A DNA stretch of 64,000 nt from Myrica gale (GCA_963930655.1 OZ005617.1:3784501-3848500); one strand, 5' to 3'. Shown: positions 11,572 through 24,455, counted from the first letter of the stretch. Notes: a model not told the origin generated them from the letters alone. Made by a program: numbers and translations.

Positions 11572-12228
11572 ATGTCTGAAAAAGAGCATGACAAGCCCTT
11601 AGCGCCTGCAGCCTCCCGACCCCGCAGCGACGAAGATCAGGAAGCCCTCTACAGGGAGCCCAAATTCAGCCAAGGAAGTTACATCAATTGCTGCGGATGC
11701 GTCACTGCCATCCTCCTAATCCTTTCAGTCATCATTTTAATCCTCGCCTTCACCGTCTTCCACATAAGAGACCCGATGATCAAGATGAACTCGTTGGCAC
11801 TCCAGAAAGTAGACCTCGTCAATGGAGCTCTAGCTGAAGACGCGAATATCACGGTCGTAGCCGATGTTTCTGTGAAAAACCCCAACGTTGTCTCGTTCAC
11901 GTATGACAACAGCACAAGCACCATTTATTATCATGGGACTGTGGTGGGCGAGACGAAGATTCCATCCGGCAAGGCCAAGGCAAAGCATACGCTAAGGATG
12001 AATCTGACGATACACATCGTTGCCGATAAGGTTTTGGCTGTTCCGAGCCTCACCAGCGACTGGAGCTCGGGAGCTTTGACTTTGAACAGCTACACAAAAC
12101 TCAGCGGCCGAGTGAAGATTCTGAACATTATAAAGAGAAATGTTGTGGTGGAAACGAATTGCACCATTCACTACAATGTTACAAGCGGAGCGATTCAGGA
12201 TGAATGCAACCCACGAGTTAGTGTATAG
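11572..12228 (+). CDS. LEA_2 family (NDR1/HIN1-like) membrane protein, At1g64065-type
   Basis: This is a single-exon gene of 218 residues from ATG 11572. The N-terminus (KPLAPAASRPRSDEDQEAL) has the proline/serine/acidic pattern of the At1g64065 group. A cysteine-rich start (YINCCGC) leads into one membrane helix at about residues 40-63. The LEA_2 domain that follows has several Asn-X-Ser/Thr sequons (NITV, NLTI-like, NCTI, NVTSG) and the conserved LSGRVKILNIIKRN block. It shares this domain layout with the gene at 8078 and is the better match to the family consensus. A TATATATT-like box about 55 bases upstream (near 11513-11521) could be its promoter. The frame is intact and no intron is needed. 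Confidence 0.9.
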   Translation: MSEKEHDKPLAPAASRPRSDEDQEALYREPKFSQGSYINCCGCVTAILLILSVIILILAFTVFHIRDPMIKMNSLALQKVDLVNGALAEDANITVVADVSVKNPNVVSFTYDNSTSTIYYHGTVVGETKIPSGKAKAKHTLRMNLTIHIVADKVLAVPSLTSDWSSGALTLNSYTKLSGRVKILNIIKRNVVVETNCTIHYNVTSGAIQDECNPRVSV

Positions 12229-13752
12229 CTAGGAGTCATTTTTTCTTTCTCCTGTTTTCTTTTTCTTTTCTTTTTTTTTTTGTGGTTGAAATGTGGCCGA
12301 TTTTAATGCTGTTTATATTCTTTCTTCTTGTTGGTGATCCCCGAGAAGAGTATACAGCCTTACAGACAGTTTGCCAAAGAGCAGAGTCCAGATTTAAACA
12401 GTGACACAGATAGTGTAATATATATATATAATATGAGTATTCCGGTATATGAAAAAAAGTTCAGCATTAATCTGCCTAGTTTGCTCTAATTATTTCCAGA
12501 AATTTTCTGGTGATCATGTGGGTAAGAATTTTTATTTTTTGTTCATATAGAAAGACACCTCGCAGATGATCTGCATCTTTGCTTGTTGTCTCTTTCGTTG
12601 AAGTCGCTCTCTTTACTTTATTCAAATTACAGAAGCTAATTTCAAATATATACCAAGTTGAGCAACAATGTTCACCAATTGGGGCACACCACCACCTTTT
12701 AAAAACTGATGATATTTGAAGAAGACGTGCAAAAATCAACCCCACTTTGTAAATTTCGTTCACTTCTTTGCTTCCTTTTAAAAATTTCGTCGACTAGCTA
12801 GCAAATTAGTGGAAGAATTTTCCAGGATCCTCGAATTTCAACAGCCCTGAAAAAGACGCAAGACAAGTCCTTAATTTGGGGAAGCTTCGTGTGTACAAAG
12901 ATTCAAACGCTGATTAATTTCCTGGTGGTACGTAACGTACCGTCCTTGATGATCCATTTCACTCAAAATTTTCTTGTTGCTTAACGTTCAATTTACGGCA
13001 TGGGTCCGATCAGCACATTTGTTAAGTTCTAGTTCCTATCTCTAGATCTATTGTTAAATGAGGACGACCGTATAATTATTGATTAGTTGAAATATTGTAT
13101 GCATTTTCTATATACAACCTATCAAAGTGCATGCTTCCAGAATGCCACATATTTTATTTAGAAAAAAAACATTAAAAAAAGGAAGAATATAACAGCTTGT
13201 TAATCAACAATTGACAGCTTCTCATAAAAAAATTATTATATTAAAAAAATCAAATACACACGAAAATTAATATTTTTGTCATTGAAATGATGATTTTACC
13301 CCCACAAATTAAGAACAAAGGTGTATGGTATACAAAATTTATAATCGAGGGATAAATTGTAGTAAAATTGATAATTAAGATGCAAGCGTTAGGATTCCAA
13401 TAGTTAGTGGGCGAAAAATACCAATTTGATTGGCAGAAAAGCAAGGAATCTCTAATTTATATTGGGAAAAAATATTGTGCATGGTTTAATAAGGAATTAA
13501 CTCAGGAACAACTAAATGTTTCCTATCAGAAAAAAAAAGTGCAATATTTTTCTAGCTAGGCATGCATGTATGTATTGTGGACATTTGTACTGGAAAGCCA
13601 AGGTCATTTTGATATTATTTAACATTTCTTCAATTAATGATTTATAGAATGATTGGTGCGTCACAAAGTTTCAATTCCAGGGTGGTGAAGATGGAGACAC
13701 TCCAATTAATTAAGATGCTCAAGCAACTAATATGTTCAATCAAAGGCAATTA
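12229..13752. other. Intergenic region, no gene seen
   Basis: The first 100 bases are the T-rich 3' region of the LEA_2 gene. The rest is AT-rich, with no coding match, up to the target duplication of the Copia element. Confidence 0.4.
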
Positions 13753-13757
13753 AACAA

Positions 13758-14029
13758 TGTTGAGGAATCCCGAAATTCTAGGCCATCATCAAAGGAAGAA
13801 ATCCCAGCTGATATCACGTAGAAATCCCAGCTGATATAACATGATTCTACCAAAAATAAAAGTCAGCAAATCTCACATATATGGGCAGGAGCGTCTTGTA
13901 ATTGATTTTGTAATCAATACGTTGTTCCCCACACATTTGTATAAATAGGACTCAAGTCCTCTGTGAATAATCATCGAATAGAAGAATAAGTTTCTTTTCT
14001 TCCTCATATTCCTTTCTCTGATTCTAACA
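13758..14029 (+). repeat. 5' LTR of the RE1-like Copia element
   Basis: This is a 272-bp LTR from TGTTGAGG to TCTAACA, with TATAAATAG near 13944 as the likely TATA box. An internal near-direct repeat of CCCAGCTGATAT lies near its start. Confidence 0.93.
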
Positions 14030-17000
14030 TGGTATCGGAGCGATGAAATCATCCTGAGGGTTAATTTTTCATTTCTCCATTTCGCAGCTCTGTTCTCATC
14101 AGCATAGAACAGAGACTGTAATTTCTCTTCGTTTCACATCACCGTGAACGAAGTATTGCTCTTCATTTTACATCACTCAAACGTGACTGTCACACGTTTT
14201 GAGTGATCTTGTTTCTCCAGAAATTCCTTTCATCCGTTCATTGGAAGTGGATTTCTATTCAGCAAAATATTTTTCATTCTCTGCAGACCGCTCGTCCAAA
14301 GGTTGAAGATGACTCTCAGTTTTCTTTAAGTTCAGCCACTCGGGCCATTCCTTTTTTTCGCATTACCTGGCCAGCCCGCAAGCAGGCTCCCAAGCCCACA
14401 CATAGACCCGGCGAGCCCACTGCCCACACAGACCCGCGCGCCCAGATCCATCTGCTTTGACCCAGTCCGGCGCGCCCACATCCCACACTTAAGACCCGCG
14501 CGCCCAGCTCAATCCGCCCCGGTCCGATTCAAGTGTGAATCCGACCCGGTCCGCTGACCCGCGCACCGGTCCGCTGACCCGAGTTCCGGTCCACTGACTC
14601 GCCCCAGTCCGGTTTGACCCGACCCGGTCCGCAATTTCAAAAAAAAAAAAACAGAGTCAGTTCTTTTCTTCTCATGGCTGCCAAGGAAGAAAAATTTGAT
14701 GATCCTACTCATCATTTATATATCCATCCTTCAGACCATCCTAGTTTGGTCCTCGTCTCGCATCCGCTTACTGAAGATAATTACGCCTCATGGAGTCAAG
14801 CGATGCTACTCGCTCTTGAAGCTAAAAACAAACTTGGCTTCATCGATGGTACCTCTTCTCCACCAAAATCTACCACCTCCTCGGAAGCCCGCCAATGGAA
14901 GCGATGTAACGTCATGGTAATGTCCTGGCTCCTCAATTCAATCTCTAAAGAAATATCTTCTAGTGTCATCTATTGCAAATCCGCTTTTGCAATTTGGACC
15001 GATTTAAAGGATTGGTATTCTCAAGTCAATGGCCCACGCCTCTACAAACTCAAACAAGATATCAGTAATCTTGTTCAAGGTTCTCTCTCAGTCACTGGAT
15101 ACTTTGCAAAGTTGAAGAGCTTATGAGTTAGCTGAAATCCAACCTCCGCACATTTGCACCTGTGGTACCTGCACTTGTGGTGCCAGAAAAGAGAGTTTGG
15201 CCCAACGAGAATCCGACAATGTCTTGACTTTCCTTATAGGACTCAACGAGTCTTATGCTGCAACACGTGGGCAGATACTGTTAATGGATCCACTTCCGAC
15301 TGTGAGCCGCGCTTATGCCCTAGTCCTGCAAGAAGAGCGTCATCGGAGTGTTTCCACTCCACTAGCCATTGAAGGCATTGCATTGGCCACTACCAATTAT
15401 CCACCACGAAGAGATAGTCGACCTGGTCCATCCAAGAAGTCCCTCAAGTGCACTCACTGTGGAAAAGATGGTCATACCATTGACCGCTGCTACCGCATCC
15501 ACGGCTTTCCTTCAGGACCACGCAACTCAAAGCCTGGTCCAGGTCCCCAACACAGTGCCCACCATGTCTCTTCAACTAGCAGTCTTCCTTTCACACCTGA
15601 ACAGTGCCAGCAGCTTTTGGCCATTCTAAACAACTCAGCCTCATCTCAACCCATGGCACACCAAGTAGGTAGTGTTGAATCTTCATTGGCAGGTACGTCC
15701 AATAATGATGCTTTGTGGATTCTTGACAGTGGCGCCACAGATCATATGGTTTGCACACCCACTGTTTTGACCAATTCTTTTCCCGTTCATGGTCGCACGG
15801 TCCAATTACCAGATGGCTCACATGCCACTGTTACTCACATTGGATCCGTTCGTTTCTCTTCTACTCTCACTTTAGACAATGTCCTTTGTGTCCCAACCTT
15901 CCATTTCAATCTTATTTCTGTTCATAAATTGTTCAAGACCCACCATTGTCTCATTATTTTCTCCTCTGATTTTTGCTTCATCCAAGACCTACGCTTGATG
16001 AAGATGATTGGGATGGGAACTGAGCGGGACGGCCTCTACCACTTTGCCAACACCAGGAATGCTTGTTTTCAGGTGGCCACATCCACCTCCTCTTCCCACA
16101 TTTGGCACCAACGTTTAGGTCATTTATCCAATAAAGCTTTGTCTTTCCTTTCTAATAAAATTCCAGAAATTTGTAGTTCCACTTTGGAACCATGTCTAAT
16201 TTGCCCATTAGCTAAACAGACTTGTGCTCCTTTCCCAACTAGTTCCGTCTCTTCCATTAAACCTTTTGACTTATTGCTTGTCGATATTTGGGAGGGTCAT
16301 CGCACTTCTTCTACTACTGGTGCCCACTACTTCCTCACCATAGTAGACGATTTTACTCGTAGCACTTGTGTTTACTTAATGCACCACAAATCGGACACTC
16401 GTTCCCTATTGCAATCTTTCATCCACCTTATTGAAAATCAATTTTCAACCACCATCAAAATCATACGGAGTGATAATGGCCCAGAATTCCACATGCCCAC
16501 ATTCTATGCACCCAAGGGTATTATTCATCAAACCAGTTGCGTCTCCACTCCTCAACAAAACGGGGTGGTAGAACGCAAACACCGCCATCTCCTCAATGTT
16601 GCCCGTGCACTACTCTTTCAAACCCATATGCCTACACACTTCTGGGGGGATGCTATCCTTACTACCACTTACCTCATCAACCGAACTCCTTCTCCGGTTT
16701 TGGGTGGTGTTTCTCCCTATGAAAGATTGCATGGTGTGAAACCCACATACAGTCATTTGAGAGTGTTTGGATGCCTATGCTTTGCTTCCACTCACTTTTA
16801 GAACCCCTCCAAATTCGACCTGCGAGCAACTCAATGTGTTTTCCTTGGTTATCCATATGGCCAAAAGGGATACCGACTCTATAACCTTGCCACACACAAA
16901 GTCTTTGTTTCCCGGGATGTCATCTTTCATGAAGATGTTTTTCTTTTTGCTTCTTCTACTCTTGACCCTACAGAACCCGCTCTCCCTTGTCCTGTCTTCC

Positions 17001-18813
17001 CTATTGACCCTTTCATAGATACTTCAGCTCTCACACCATCCACATTGCCACCTTCTTCTCCAGCTCCCCGACGTTCTCACCGACCCACTCAGCCACCAAA
17101 ATATTTGCAAGACTTTCATGTGGAACAGGCTCTACCGTCTCGGCCCGCTCAATCATCTGAATCTGCGCTGGTTCGTTCGTCAGGTACTCCCTATTCACTC
17201 ACTGATTTTCTCTCATATTCCCGCTTATCTCCTCCTCATCGTGCCTTTACCACAACCATCTCTCTTGCCAAAGAACCACAATCTTTCTTGCAGGCCATGG
17301 ATGATCCACATTGGCGTGCCGCTATGCATGCTGAGATTGATGCTCTCGAGCTCAACCATAACTGGGTCCTTACTCATCTTCCTCCTGGTAAAAGACCCAT
17401 TGGATGCAAATGGGTCTACAAGATCAAACACAACACTGATGGATCTATCGAACAGTACAGGGCTCGCCTCGTTGCCAAAGGCTACAGTCAGCAAGAAGGT
17501 ATTGACTACACCGAGACCTTTGCTCCCGTCGCTAAAATGACCACCGTTCGCACCATTTTAGCCCTTGCTTCCGCTCGCAACTAGCATCTCCATCAGCTTG
17601 ATGTCAACAATGCATTCTTTTATGACGATCTGGATGAAGAAGTCTATATGACGCTTCCTCCGGGATTCGGACGAAAGGGGGAGACTCGAGTATGCAGGCT
17701 CGTTAAGTCTCTTTATGGCTTCAAACAAGCCTCGAGACAATGGTATTCCAAGCTCTCATCGACCCTCATTGATGCAGGATACACACAATCCAAGACGGAT
17801 TACTCCTTGTTCGTCCGATCCCATAAGGACACTTTTACTGCTATTTTAGTCTATGTGGATGACATTATCGTTGCAGGAAATAGCTTGGAACAAATCAGTA
17901 CTGTCAAGAAATTCCTCAATGACCATTTCAAGCTCAAGGATCTAGGGATTCTCAAATATTTTTTGGGAATTGAAGTGGCTCGTTCAAGCAAAGGTATATT
18001 CTTGTCTCAGAGGAAGTATGCACTTGAGATATTGGAAGCTACTGGCTTCCTTGGAGCTAAGCCTAGCAACTTCCCCATGGAACAAAACCTCGCATTGAGT
18101 GAGAATGAGGGTGAACTTATTGCAGATCCATCATCATATAGACGAATTGTTGGGAGATTAATTTATCTGGCCATCACGAGACCAAACTTGGCCTATTCAG
18201 TGCATGTGCTAAGTCAGTTCATGGACAAGCCACGCATACCACACTTGGATGCAGCGCACAGAGTCTTGCGATATATTAAGAATTCTCCAGGCCAAGGAAT
18301 CTTCTTATCAGCTTCTAGTGAGCTCCAGCTTCATGCATACTGTGATGCAGATTGGGCACGCTGCAGGGACACTAGACGATCCATCACCGGGTATTGCATC
18401 CTACTCGGAAAATCACCCATCTCCTGGAAGACCAAGAAGCAAACGACCGTTTCCCGCTCATCTGCTGAAGCAGAATATAGATCTATGGCCTCCACATGTT
18501 GTGAGATCACTTGGTTAAAGTCCTTACTTGCAGATCTCAAAGTAACACACCCTCAACCAGTAAGACTATACTGTGATAACAAGGCAGCCATACACATAGC
18601 CTCAAATCCGGTATTTCATGAACGAACCAAGCACATTGAGATAGATTGTCATGTGGTTCGAGAAAAGCTTCAATCCGGTGTTATTCAAACAGTCTACATG
18701 CATACAAGCCAGCAACCTGCGGACCCTCTCACCAAAGCTCTTGGACTTGCACAATTTGATCACTTACTAAGCAAGTTGGGTGTTACAAATATCCACTCCA
18801 ACTTGAGGGGGAG

Positions 18814-19085
18814 TGTTGAGGAATCCCGAAATTCTAGGCCATCATCAAAGGAAGAAATCTCAGCTGATATCACGTAGAAATCCCAGCTGATATCACGTGA
18901 TTCTACCAAAAATAAAAGTCAGCAAATCTCACATATATGGGCAGGAGCGTCTTGTAATTGATTTTGTAATCAATACGTTGTTCCCCACACATTTGTATAA
19001 ATAGGACTCAAGTCCTTTGTGAATAATCATCGAATAGAAGAATAAGTTTCTTTTCTTCCTCATATTCCCTTCTCTGATTTTAACA
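18814..19085 (+). repeat. 3' LTR of the RE1-like Copia element
   Basis: It has the same length as the 5' LTR and about 98 percent identity. It is followed directly by the AACAA target duplication. Confidence 0.93.
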
Positions 19086-19090
19086 AACAA

Positions 19091-22000
19091 TACCCAACGC
19101 ATTAGAAAGTAACATAATTTGACAAGTGGCTGTCTGGGTGATGCCGAAAGCTTGTACCAAAGTTGCATACATGGTGGCCATGAACAAGTAGGTATCAATT
19201 TTTGTTGGAAAATTCTGGTATAAATGAGTTAAAAAGGATTAGATTGAATACCGTGGCTGGCACATCATGATCAATAAAGCAGGGGCAAGACCGATCACAG
19301 CAGGCCTGCCATCTTGGGCCGACACTAAGCTCTAGAAAGCCCATACCTAGTCTTCAACTATAACTGGAAAAGCCCAAACCTTTTACCCTCGATGAATTCT
19401 TCACAGGGATTGTAACTGGACCAACACGGAGGTGAGAAATAATGTGTATGAAGAAAGAGATGACTTCCTTTCAACCTTTTCTCAATGTGCACTGATTCTC
19501 GAGGCAGTCCTAGAAAAAAAGACCCGAACTCCTTCATAAACCAGCTAAAAGAAAAAGTAGTAGCTAGGAGTCACCGGTGACATCATGGTACAGTTATGCG
19601 TTGTCCTCGTCGGAGTGAGAGGTATATCCGGCCCGGGAACAGAGACAATCAGACAATTCCTTGTCCCGGTACATGAATAGTGACTCTCTTATCCTTTGGT
19701 AAATGAATTATGCCAGTTACCTCTTACCAGCATGCATGCAGGCTTTCAATGGAAGTGTGTCCCTCGATGCAGTTACAATTGCCGTGATTGGCTCAAACAT
19801 GCTCCCCTTTCCATTGGTAATCCAAATAATATTTCTTGGAACTTTAAAAAAGAGCAAAGATAGCCTTCGTTCGTGAATTAGGTAGTTTAGATGCTACACA
19901 TGGGTAGAGTTATATACGCCGGAGAAACTGCAGAACATTTCTTGATCGGTGTCCGTTGAATCCAACAGTGACGCAAAGACGCGTGGCGTGGTGATCCCAT
20001 AACAAAATAAAAAACGAAGTGGAATTATTCTGCGCTATCTTCTTAATCGTCAAAGAAATTAATACATGCCTACTCACGTGGGGTTGTTAGTTTTCTAATG
20101 CTCTTCATTAATACAAGGGATTATAAACTTCTGCTCTCCCTTTTAGTTTCATCTTTATACCCACCATATATAGCAGACATCAAGGCAGTCGTAGTTGGGA
20201 TTATACCAGTTTTTTATGGACTTTTTTGCTTGTGGTTTCTCCCCATGTTCCCTGTACACACCCAACATATAGCAGGCATCAGGGGAGTAGTACTTGGAAA
20301 TATACCAGTTTTTTTTATAGACTTTAGCTTCTGATTTCTACCCAACAACAGTTTTTTGTTCTTTTTTTTTAGAGAGAATAGGGAAAGGGAAAACTAGCCT
20401 AATAGCCCTTTTGGACGTGATCATAGGAGCAACTCTCGCTGCATAATGTATAATTTGAGCCACGATTATTGCTTATTAGGTGAGCCCGACACTACAGTAC
20501 TACCAGTAAAACCACCAGCCGGTCTCAATCTCATCCACTATGCAAGCGATTTCAACATATATTCTTACTCCATCTTCTGATCTTGGAGCTAGTGAATTAG
20601 TGCAATGATAGTACCAACTGAGCTAGCAAGCAGCAGTAGTAAGTATATATATACATATATAGCTCTTACCATCACTTTGGTTAGATTTCGCATCACGAAC
20701 TAAGTAGAGTATCCCGGTATGACAGTTTGACCATGGATCTTTGATCTCAAAAGATGCTTTGGCAACGTGGGATGTCGTTCCAAAAACCTTTCCCGTGGCC
20801 GTCCTAGAAACCACCAGTTATACTTACTTTTTATTCTCTCTCCCAAGTAAACAAATTGGAGGAGACACAGTAACAAACACATAGATAGATGGTTCGATCA
20901 CAAAATGTATCTAGGAAAAGAAGAGAGAGAACCTTTCTCCGTTCCTTTCTTTTAAGGTGAAGGTAATGAAAAACCTAAAAAGGTGATAGAATCAGACCCA
21001 ATGGGTGAAATTTAATCCACTTTTTCGAGTACGAGTGACGGTAAACATTGGCGATCTGCAAATCTGCAATATGCAGCTTAAAGATCGAGGAAAATGGGTT
21101 GGGCTTTTGAGTGCTGAACTGCTGGAGCACAATTGCCGACTAACCAATCATAAACGGATAGGGAACAGATGATTAGCCGAAACGACAAAACAGTAGCAGA
21201 GATTGCACCCTGCAGGATATAAAGTAATATTCATAAATCAACAGCCAAGACAGATGAAGAAAATGGTATATTAAAAAAATTGGCAAAGCAAGAAGCGCTT
21301 TTGTGGGTCAAAGAAATCCCACAAGGAGACAAATTGAATCTTCCACCTTGGTTCACTGGTTGATCACCATCAATACTTCGTGATTTCCAAGGAGAGAGAG
21401 AGACTGTGTTGAAGTAGACAGAGAAAGAGAAGGAAAGTTATTTATTTCGCAGCATGGGAAAGAAAGAGAACGAGAGAGATTCCACTCAAATTCTGATCTG
21501 ACCCCTCTTTACTCTACCATCTTCCCTCCCTCTCTCCCCTCCTTTAACCAAAAAGAAAATCTTTTTTACTGTTTAGGTCCGCTGCCTTTCCCACTTCTCT
21601 GACCACTAAAGACAAGTAACACAACCCATTCTACCCATCATACTCCGTGACCCGCAGAACCATCCACAAACTATCCAGTATCCACTCCCCCGGTATACTA
21701 ATCAATGGATTAACCCAAATTACTATATTTACAGTAATAAGAACAAGTACTAAATAAACCCATTACAGAACTAATAAAGGGGTTACTGGGTCAAGTGCTC
21801 CCTACCGATTACAAGGTGATATTTGATTCTACTTTCACCTTCAAGGAAAGATGAGCTTTACACCTCTCTGTGCTCACCGGTCATCTTTCACTGGACATGA
21901 GACAACTCTTTTCCACGCCCTAATGTTTTTCAGTTTTTTTCTTTGGTTTAGAAAACATGTACAAAGAACAAAGAGGACCATCGCTGCTAGGTTATATAAA

Positions 22001-22164
22001 ACTCTAATTCCTAATCCTTCTCTGGACATTAAAAAAACAAAAGTTCAGACTCATTGCGACCTGCCGGAGGGGCTCCAACACTTTCAGACCAACTTCCACG
22101 TAGTTTTCGTCAGTCCCAGGCTGAAGACCGATCATGGCTTCAAAGACGTCCATCTCTCCCTTCG
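19091..22164. other. Intergenic region, no gene seen
   Basis: No coding family is recognised over 3 kb. A short imperfect tandem duplication of about 95 bp lies at 20154-20346. A minus-strand tRNA-like A-box (TAGCTCAGTTGGTA) near 20605-20630 hints at a decayed SINE at about 20480-20640, without a convincing B-box. CT/GA-rich sequence at 21390-21550 is low-complexity. Confidence 0.4.
20154..20346. repeat. Imperfect tandem duplication, unit about 95 bp
   Basis: Copy 1 (about 20154-20246) and copy 2 (about 20256-20346) share ATATAGCAGRCATCA, then GTAGTNGGRAT and ATACCAGTTTTTT, then GACTTT and TTTCTMCCCA in the same order. The function is unknown. Confidence 0.65.
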
Positions 22165-23602
22165 TCAGAAGACTTTCTCGGCAATTTTGAGGACCTCCCC
22201 GTGAGAGGGGTCGCTCACAGACCGTGAGAGTAGAGAAGACTCCGAATCTAAAGAGACCGACACAAATAAGACAAAATCAGAAATAAATTGGGACAATTTA
22301 AAATTGATGGATTTTGAAAATTAGCGAACGCACGGAAAAGGAAAATTTTAAAAAAATGCGACTACCTCTCGACGCATTGAAGGACTTCTTGCAATGCAGA
22401 ATGGCTCCCTGAATCCCATCCTGTTGCTGCAACAGCGAATCATCTCTCCGTCTCGACGAAACAGGTCCTGTCGGCGCAGCCGCTGCCGAAGAAGCTGACC
22501 GGCTCTTCCCCAAATGCTTGCACACCACTTTCAGCCCAGTCGGAAGATTGCCCAGCTTTTGACTAACCTTCACATTGTTAACCGGAGCCGGTTCAAAAGC
22601 CTCCGGCTCCGCTTGGCTCTTGTCAGTTGCCGATTTTACAGGTGTCGGTTTCTGGGTCGCCGTGGAAGTCTGAGCAGACTTCGTTCCGGCGGCTTGGCTT
22701 AACTGCCCCGAAAACCTCAGCTTCTCGCCGTACCTTCTGGAAACCCGAACGTAAAGAGGCTTAACCTTCTTCAGGTACTTTTGCATTACCTCTTTTGAGA
22801 AGCGCTTCTCATCAGGAGCGGACTCTTCTACGTTGTCCTCTTTTTGTGCCTTGTTGTTACCAGAAGCGCTTCTCGAATTGTCTCTGGTGAAAAGGGACAC
22901 GATCGGAACCCCCTCGACCTTGAACTTCACAGTGAGAGACTTACTCTGCTGCTGTTGCGGCTGTTCTTGTTTCCGTTGTTGCTTTGGCTGTGGTTTTGGA
23001 GCAGCGGCAACAGGTTCCTTTGGGTCTGTTTTCTCGGCTGCATTTCCGTTTGGTTTAGATTTCTTCAGGCCCAGCATGGAGACCCGGAATTTTGTGGCTG
23101 ATTTCAGCAATGAGACAGGGAACTGAGGCAACTTGGAGTTGTTTTCGGAGGAGTTGAACACGAACGACGAAGGCTCAATGGGCACGAGGCTTCCCTTAAA
23201 GAAGAGATCATCAGAAGGAGAGAGCGACAGATTTGGGTCGGCGAAGTCATTGCTAGACCCGGAGGAGAGCGTGAAGTTGAATTCTCTCTCGCCATCCTCG
23301 TCACCACCATCAGACTCGTCTTCGTCTTCGTCTTCATCGCTCTCGTTCTCACAAGTCACTTCTTGTTCCACGCTTTGGTTTCCATCTCCGCCGTCCGCAT
23401 CAACTTCTTCGTTAGGAACAGCGAACTCTAAGTCGAAGAACGGTCCGTCGTCGCCGTCCTCGTCGTCGGTCTCCGCCGCATTTAGCGTAACGGCAGTGAC
23501 TAATGTGGTGGTCCCGGTGGTGCGCACAAAGTCCCCGCCACCACCGCTACCATTAATTCCTCCGCCGCCTCTCCAGTACTTGAGCAGGCTGAAAGCTTCC
23601 AT
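22165..23602 (-). CDS. Membrane-associated kinase regulator (MAKR), two exons
   Basis: MAKR proteins are plasma-membrane-tethered regulators of receptor kinases, related to BKI1. Exon 1 is 22366-23602 and exon 2 is 22165-22247, joined over a 118-bp GT-AG intron; the protein is 439 residues. The start MEAFSLLKYWRGGG is the MAKR signature. Next come acidic stretches (DEDEDESDGGDEDGE), a serine-rich part, a basic and glutamine-rich middle (KPQPKQQRKQEQPQQQQSK) and the conserved block KEVMQKYLKKVKPLYVRVSR. The C-terminal signature is DGIQGAILHCKKSFNASR, and exon 2 adds DSESSLLSRSVSDPSH. Reading through the donor gives a false tail ending GSRIFLKF and so on; the acceptor TCTCTTTAG and phase fit make the spliced form far better. 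It has no membrane helix, so attachment would be through basic patches. MAKR2 is the nearest type I recall. Confidence 0.9.
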
Positions 23603-24149
23603 AGTTGGGAGAGCCAGTATACGAGTGGGAAATGGCTAAAGATACTAGCTTTAAGAGGTGAGGGGAACAGGGAAAGTTTGGGAGAGAAAAAGAGGTCTAT
23701 AAATTAAGGGTCTAGCTTAATTAGTTTGCGGTAGTACTGGAATTGGGTGGCAGAGGGAACAGAGACACCGTAAGCTTTTACCAGAGCCGGAGAGGGGGGA
23801 GTGTAGGGACTAGCTGGTTTGCTTTTTCGTTTGTCTGCTTCGGAGAGGTAATTGCAGGGCAGTCATGTGAGACCAGTCCTCGCGTCAGATATTGACACAG
23901 AGATAGTCAGAGTAATAAGGTGCCAGAGTGCGATTTTTATGAGAGCCAAAAGGCAAAAGACCGAATACAAATGCATTTCCTATACGAACACGAGTATGAC
24001 GTAGTTTTTTACTCGGATTATTTCTTATCACTTCGCATATACGTAGTAAAATTTCTAGAGTTGACATATTTTGTCCCTTTTTTTAAAAATTATATCATAT
24101 AATTTAAGTAAACAATTATAAATGATCTTAATTTAAAAAATTAGATTAA
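23603..24149. other. MAKR upstream region
   Basis: This is the 5' flank of the minus-strand MAKR gene. I see no other gene. GAGA-rich text near 23660-23700 is low-complexity leader-like DNA. Confidence 0.4.
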
Positions 24150-24455
24150 AAACATTTTTTTAGTTCTAATATTTTAGTTCTTAAATTATTAATTTTGTTA
24201 CATTTCTCCTTTTAATTACTAACGGTTTATACTTTGCAGTTTTCAAACTCATTCAAAATTATTATTTTGATTGAGTAAAATAATAATTTTATTTCATAAA
24301 AAATATAATGATAAATAAATTATGAGAATATAATTTTTATTCTATTTAATTAAAATAATAATTTTCATTCGAATTAATAACTCAGTATAAATAACTAGTA
24401 ATTAAGTAGCTAAATGTAAAGAAATTTATAATTTAAGATACAAGGAACTTAGTTT
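24150..24455. mobile_element. AT-rich MITE with about 65-bp inverted ends
   Basis: The left end (CTTAAATTATTAATTTTGTT and following ACATTTCTCC, TTAATTACTA) recurs inverted at about 24390-24445. A second inner pair (TAAAATAATAATTTT) also inverts. It is non-coding, and the family and target duplication are not resolved. Confidence 0.5.

Larger units (their letters stand above)
13758..19085 (+). mobile_element. Ty1/Copia LTR retrotransposon, RE1-like, broken
   Basis: This is an element of 5328 bp with two 272-bp LTRs (13758-14029 and 18814-19085). They run TGTTGAGG to AACA and are flanked by an exact AACAA duplication (13753-13757 and 19086-19090). A tRNA-Met primer site TGGTATCGGAGC starts at 14030, and the polypurine tract CTTGAGGGGGAG ends at 18813. 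Parts in Copia order: gag about 14674-15400; zinc knuckle about 15450-15500; protease (DSGATDHM) about 15720; integrase about 16050-16900; reverse transcriptase about 17300-18000 (YVDD); RNase H about 18320-18750. The integrase-before-RT order and motifs make it Copia, of the RE1 (Ale/Ivana) type. The coding region carries about three breaks, so it is a fossil. I count about 6 differences between LTRs (about 2.2 percent), implying an insertion roughly one to a few million years ago. Confidence 0.95.

Noticed and set aside
20490-20560. CACTACAGTACTACCAG as the left end of the flippase-bearing CACTA element
   Set aside because: The match to the 26898 terminus is limited to a few bases, and the intact MAKR gene lies between.
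22298-22365. C-terminal extension of the MAKR frame past the donor site
   Set aside because: The donor and acceptor, phase and MAKR-like exon 2 show this stretch is intron.
22833-23639. Plus-strand open frames opposite the MAKR exon
   Set aside because: They are antisense shadows of biased codons in the real gene, with serine, leucine and cysteine runs.
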